DNA from: Mariprofundus sp.
GTDB taxonomy: Bacteria > Pseudomonadota > Zetaproteobacteria > Mariprofundales > Mariprofundaceae
Direction of reading: 5' to 3'
NCBI GenBank assembly: GCA_030951065.1
Contig: JAUZQH010000063.1
Span: forward strand, 1 to 6,997
Length of the DNA: 6,997 nucleotides
Of the stretch, positions 5,139 to 6,997 are shown one piece after another. The position numbers and the translations under genes are program-made. The first letter of the stretch is position 1. Every line of letters begins with the position of its first letter. The notes beneath the pieces were generated by a model. That model did not search any database and was not told the origin of the DNA. It saw nothing but the letters and a program-made list of their open reading frames with translations.

Positions 5139-5705
5139 TTATATCGTGACTTCGAGGAAGTTTTTCAGCATCTGGTGGCCGTGTTCGGTCAGGATCGATT
5201 CAGGGTGAAACTGTAAGCCGAAAGTCGGATGCTCGCGGTGCCTCAATCCCATCAATTCGCCTTCCGCCGTCCATGCCGTACGCTCCAGGCAATCAGGAAG
5301 TGGTTCCGGTACAATCAGCGAATGGTAACGCGTCGCCGTAAACGGCGAAGGCAAACCGGCGAATAAACCTTCACCGTTATGCTCGATAGCGCTGGTTTTA
5401 CCGTGCATCAGGCGAGGGGCGCGGATCACTTCACCGCCGAAAACGGCAGCAATGGATTGATGACCGAGACAGACACCGAGAATCGGAATCCGGCCGGAAA
5501 ATTCACGAATGACATCCATTGAGATACCCGCCTCATGCGGCGTGCACGGGCCCGGTGAAATCAGGATGCTGTCCGGCGCCATCCTGGTAATATCATTCAG
5601 GCCGATTTTATCGTTGCGGAATACTTCCGGGTGCTCACCCAGCTCACCCAGATATTGCACCAGATTGAAGGTGAACGAATCGTAGTTGTCGATAACCAGA
5701 ATCAT
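5139..5705 (-). CDS. trpG: Anthranilate synthase glutamine amidotransferase subunit
   Basis: This 188-residue class I glutamine amidotransferase releases ammonia from glutamine and channels it to TrpE. It begins with [15 protein letters not shown] (residues 7-21), has [11 protein letters not shown] at 50-60, the nucleophile Cys79 in GVCLGHQ, and His167 and Glu169 in LQFHPES, completing the catalytic triad. MHGKTS and RYHSLIV complete the family pattern. The ATG at 5705 overlaps the trpE stop as ATGA and has AAGGGA about 8 nt upstream; the frame open further upstream to 5771 only reads trpE out of frame. In many bacteria this subunit also serves p-aminobenzoate synthesis (as PabA), which cannot be excluded here, but the trp context makes TrpG the primary call. 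Confidence 0.97.
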   Translation of the reverse strand: MILVIDNYDSFTFNLVQYLGELGEHPEVFRNDKIGLNDITRMAPDSILISPGPCTPHEAGISMDVIREFSGRIPILGVCLGHQSIAAVFGGEVIRAPRLMHGKTSAIEHNGEGLFAGLPSPFTATRYHSLIVPEPLPDCLERTAWTAEGELMGLRHREHPTFGLQFHPESILTEHGHQMLKNFLEVTI

Positions 5706-6997
5706 GCTGTCTTCCCTTGCGCTTCGGCCAGCGCCACAGCCCGGAACATAGCCGTCGCCTTGTTGACGCATTCCTGATGCTCTTTTTCGGGTACCGAATC
5801 AGCCACAATGCCTGCGCCCGCCTGGATATGCACCTGGCCGCCGTGGATCACTGCGGTCCTGATTGCGATCGCCGTATCCATGCGCTGGCCGCCGAAACCG
5901 ATATAACCGACCGTGCCGGCATAAGGGCCACGTGCTACAGGCTCGAGTTCATGGATAATTTCCATGGCCCGCACTTTCGGTGCACCGGATACCGTTCCTG
6001 CCGGGAATGTTGCGGCCAGAAGGTCCAGTGTATCAGCATCCTCACGCATGACGCCTTCCACCTGCGATACGATATGCATGACATGCGAATAGCGTTCAAT
6101 CACCATAGACTCGGTCAGCTCCACGCTGCCAAACTGGCAAACGCGGCCCAGATCATTGCGGCCCAGATCAACCAGCATCACGTGCTCGGCCAGTTCCTTG
6201 GCATCAGCCAGCAAGTCTGCTTCCAGCGCCCTGTCTTCAGCAGCGGTTTTGCCTCGCGGGCGGGTGCCGGCAATCGGACGTACCACAGCCTTATCCATTT
6301 CACGGCGCACCAGAATTTCCGGCGATGAGCCGACCAGCGTGGTGTCGCCGATATGCAGATAAAACAGATAGGGGGACGGATTGATATGGCGGACAGCGCG
6401 ATACACATCGAACGGGGTGCAGGTCAGCGGTTTGGAGAAGCGCTGGCTCAGTACCACCTGAAAAATATCGCCGGCATGGATATATTCACGCGCTCTGGTC
6501 ACCGCAGACTCGAAATCGGCCTGTGTCGTTTGTGCCACCGGCGCATCGCTCAGGGTGGTGTCGGCATCCAGTCTGAGTACAGCGGCCATGTCGCCTTCAT
6601 AAAGGCTGGCTTCCATGCGATCAAGCACATCTTCCGCCGCATCACCCTGATCATCGGGCAGGCGCACGCAACAGGTCAGCGTACCCTTGAGGTTATCGAA
6701 CACCATGCATCGATCCACCAGCAGGAAGGCCGATTCCGGCGCATCCACCGGATCGGGCAAATCGGCCGGAATATCCTCAAACTGGGATACCAGTTGATAA
6801 CCGAAGTAGCCCACAGCGCCACCGGCAAAGGGTAAGTCATCGGCGGCAATGAAATCCTGCGGTATCACCTGTTCACGCAACCAGTCCAGAATGCCTCCAT
6901 CGAATATTTCTTCCCGGCCATCTCTGAACTGTAGTCGTGTATGCTGGCCGTTGGCCGTTGCACGGCAGGCCGGGCTGATGCCCAGAATGCTGAAACG
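5702..6997 (-). CDS. trpE: Anthranilate synthase component I (5' end outside window)
   Basis: The visible 431 codons encode the chorismate-binding subunit that, with TrpG, converts chorismate to anthranilate. The frame is open to the window edge. The first visible residues (RFSILGISP) match a segment usually about 50-70 residues from the TrpE N-terminus, so the start and the classical tryptophan feedback-inhibition region are missing here. The catalytic domain is complete: [12 protein letters not shown] from about visible residue 176, PIAGTRPRG near 241-249, [14 protein letters not shown] at 272-285, [12 protein letters not shown] at 330-341 and [10 protein letters not shown] at 392-401. The PIAGTRPRG motif separates TrpE from salvage or isochorismate relatives, and the adjoining trpG supports TrpE over PabB. 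It is the first gene of the visible operon; any promoter or leader peptide lies outside the window. Confidence 0.96.
   Translation of the reverse strand, partial: RFSILGISPACRATANGQHTRLQFRDGREEIFDGGILDWLREQVIPQDFIAADDLPFAGGAVGYFGYQLVSQFEDIPADLPDPVDAPESAFLLVDRCMVFDNLKGTLTCCVRLPDDQGDAAEDVLDRMEASLYEGDMAAVLRLDADTTLSDAPVAQTTQADFESAVTRAREYIHAGDIFQVVLSQRFSKPLTCTPFDVYRAVRHINPSPYLFYLHIGDTTLVGSSPEILVRREMDKAVVRPIAGTRPRGKTAAEDRALEADLLADAKELAEHVMLVDLGRNDLGRVCQFGSVELTESMVIERYSHVMHIVSQVEGVMREDADTLDLLAATFPAGTVSGAPKVRAMEIIHELEPVARGPYAGTVGYIGFGGQRMDTAIAIRTAVIHGGQVHIQAGAGIVADSVPEKEHQECVNKATAMFRAVALAEAQGKTA

Noticed and set aside
5706..5771. Upstream extension of trpG
   Set aside because: It reads trpE out of frame; the ATG at 5705 starts the canonical [10 protein letters not shown] sequence and has a ribosome binding site.

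Overview
The window holds two gene groups on opposite strands that meet tail to tail near position 2690. The plus strand carries a gene for a Cyc2-like fused monoheme cytochrome/outer-membrane porin (368-1651), then a small lipoprotein gene with a BamC-like look (1924-2703). The minus strand carries a tryptophan operon read from right to left: trpE (5' end cut off by the window edge), trpG, trpD, a small GxxExxY-family gene, and trpC.

The Cyc2-type protein points to a Gram-negative bacterium able to take electrons from outside the cell, most likely a neutrophilic Fe(II) oxidiser such as a zetaproteobacterium or a Gallionella-like betaproteobacterium. That placement is inference from one protein family; the trp genes and the lipoprotein only say 'proteobacterium-like'.

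Region by region: 1-367 is non-coding leader holding one copy of a short CGCAGAG-type repeat, a candidate promoter and two small stem-loops ahead of cyc2. 368-1651 is cyc2, closed by two tandem TTCG-loop hairpins, the second a strong intrinsic terminator. 1714-1923 is intergenic. 1924-2703 is the lipoprotein gene, whose last codons overlap the end of trpC by 21 bp. 2683-6997 is the trp block.

The trp enzymes form the early part of one pathway: TrpE/TrpG make anthranilate from chorismate and glutamine, TrpD adds the phosphoribosyl group, and TrpC closes the indole ring. TrpF is not encoded in this window. trpE-trpG and trpD-GxxExxY each join by a 4-bp ATGA overlap, so translation is probably coupled.

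The least ordinary feature is a family of five repeats (about 23-37 bp cores built from 9-10 bp CGCAGAG units). Two inverted pairs sit in the two trp gaps. One pair brackets a low-GC GxxExxY nuclease-fold gene, whose N-terminus is itself encoded by the repeat and whose start codon overlaps the trpD stop. The other pair, between trpG and trpD, contains no gene and can fold into a long hairpin just ahead of the trpD ribosome binding site. This looks like a small repeat-bounded cassette and an empty relative of it lodged inside an essential biosynthetic operon.
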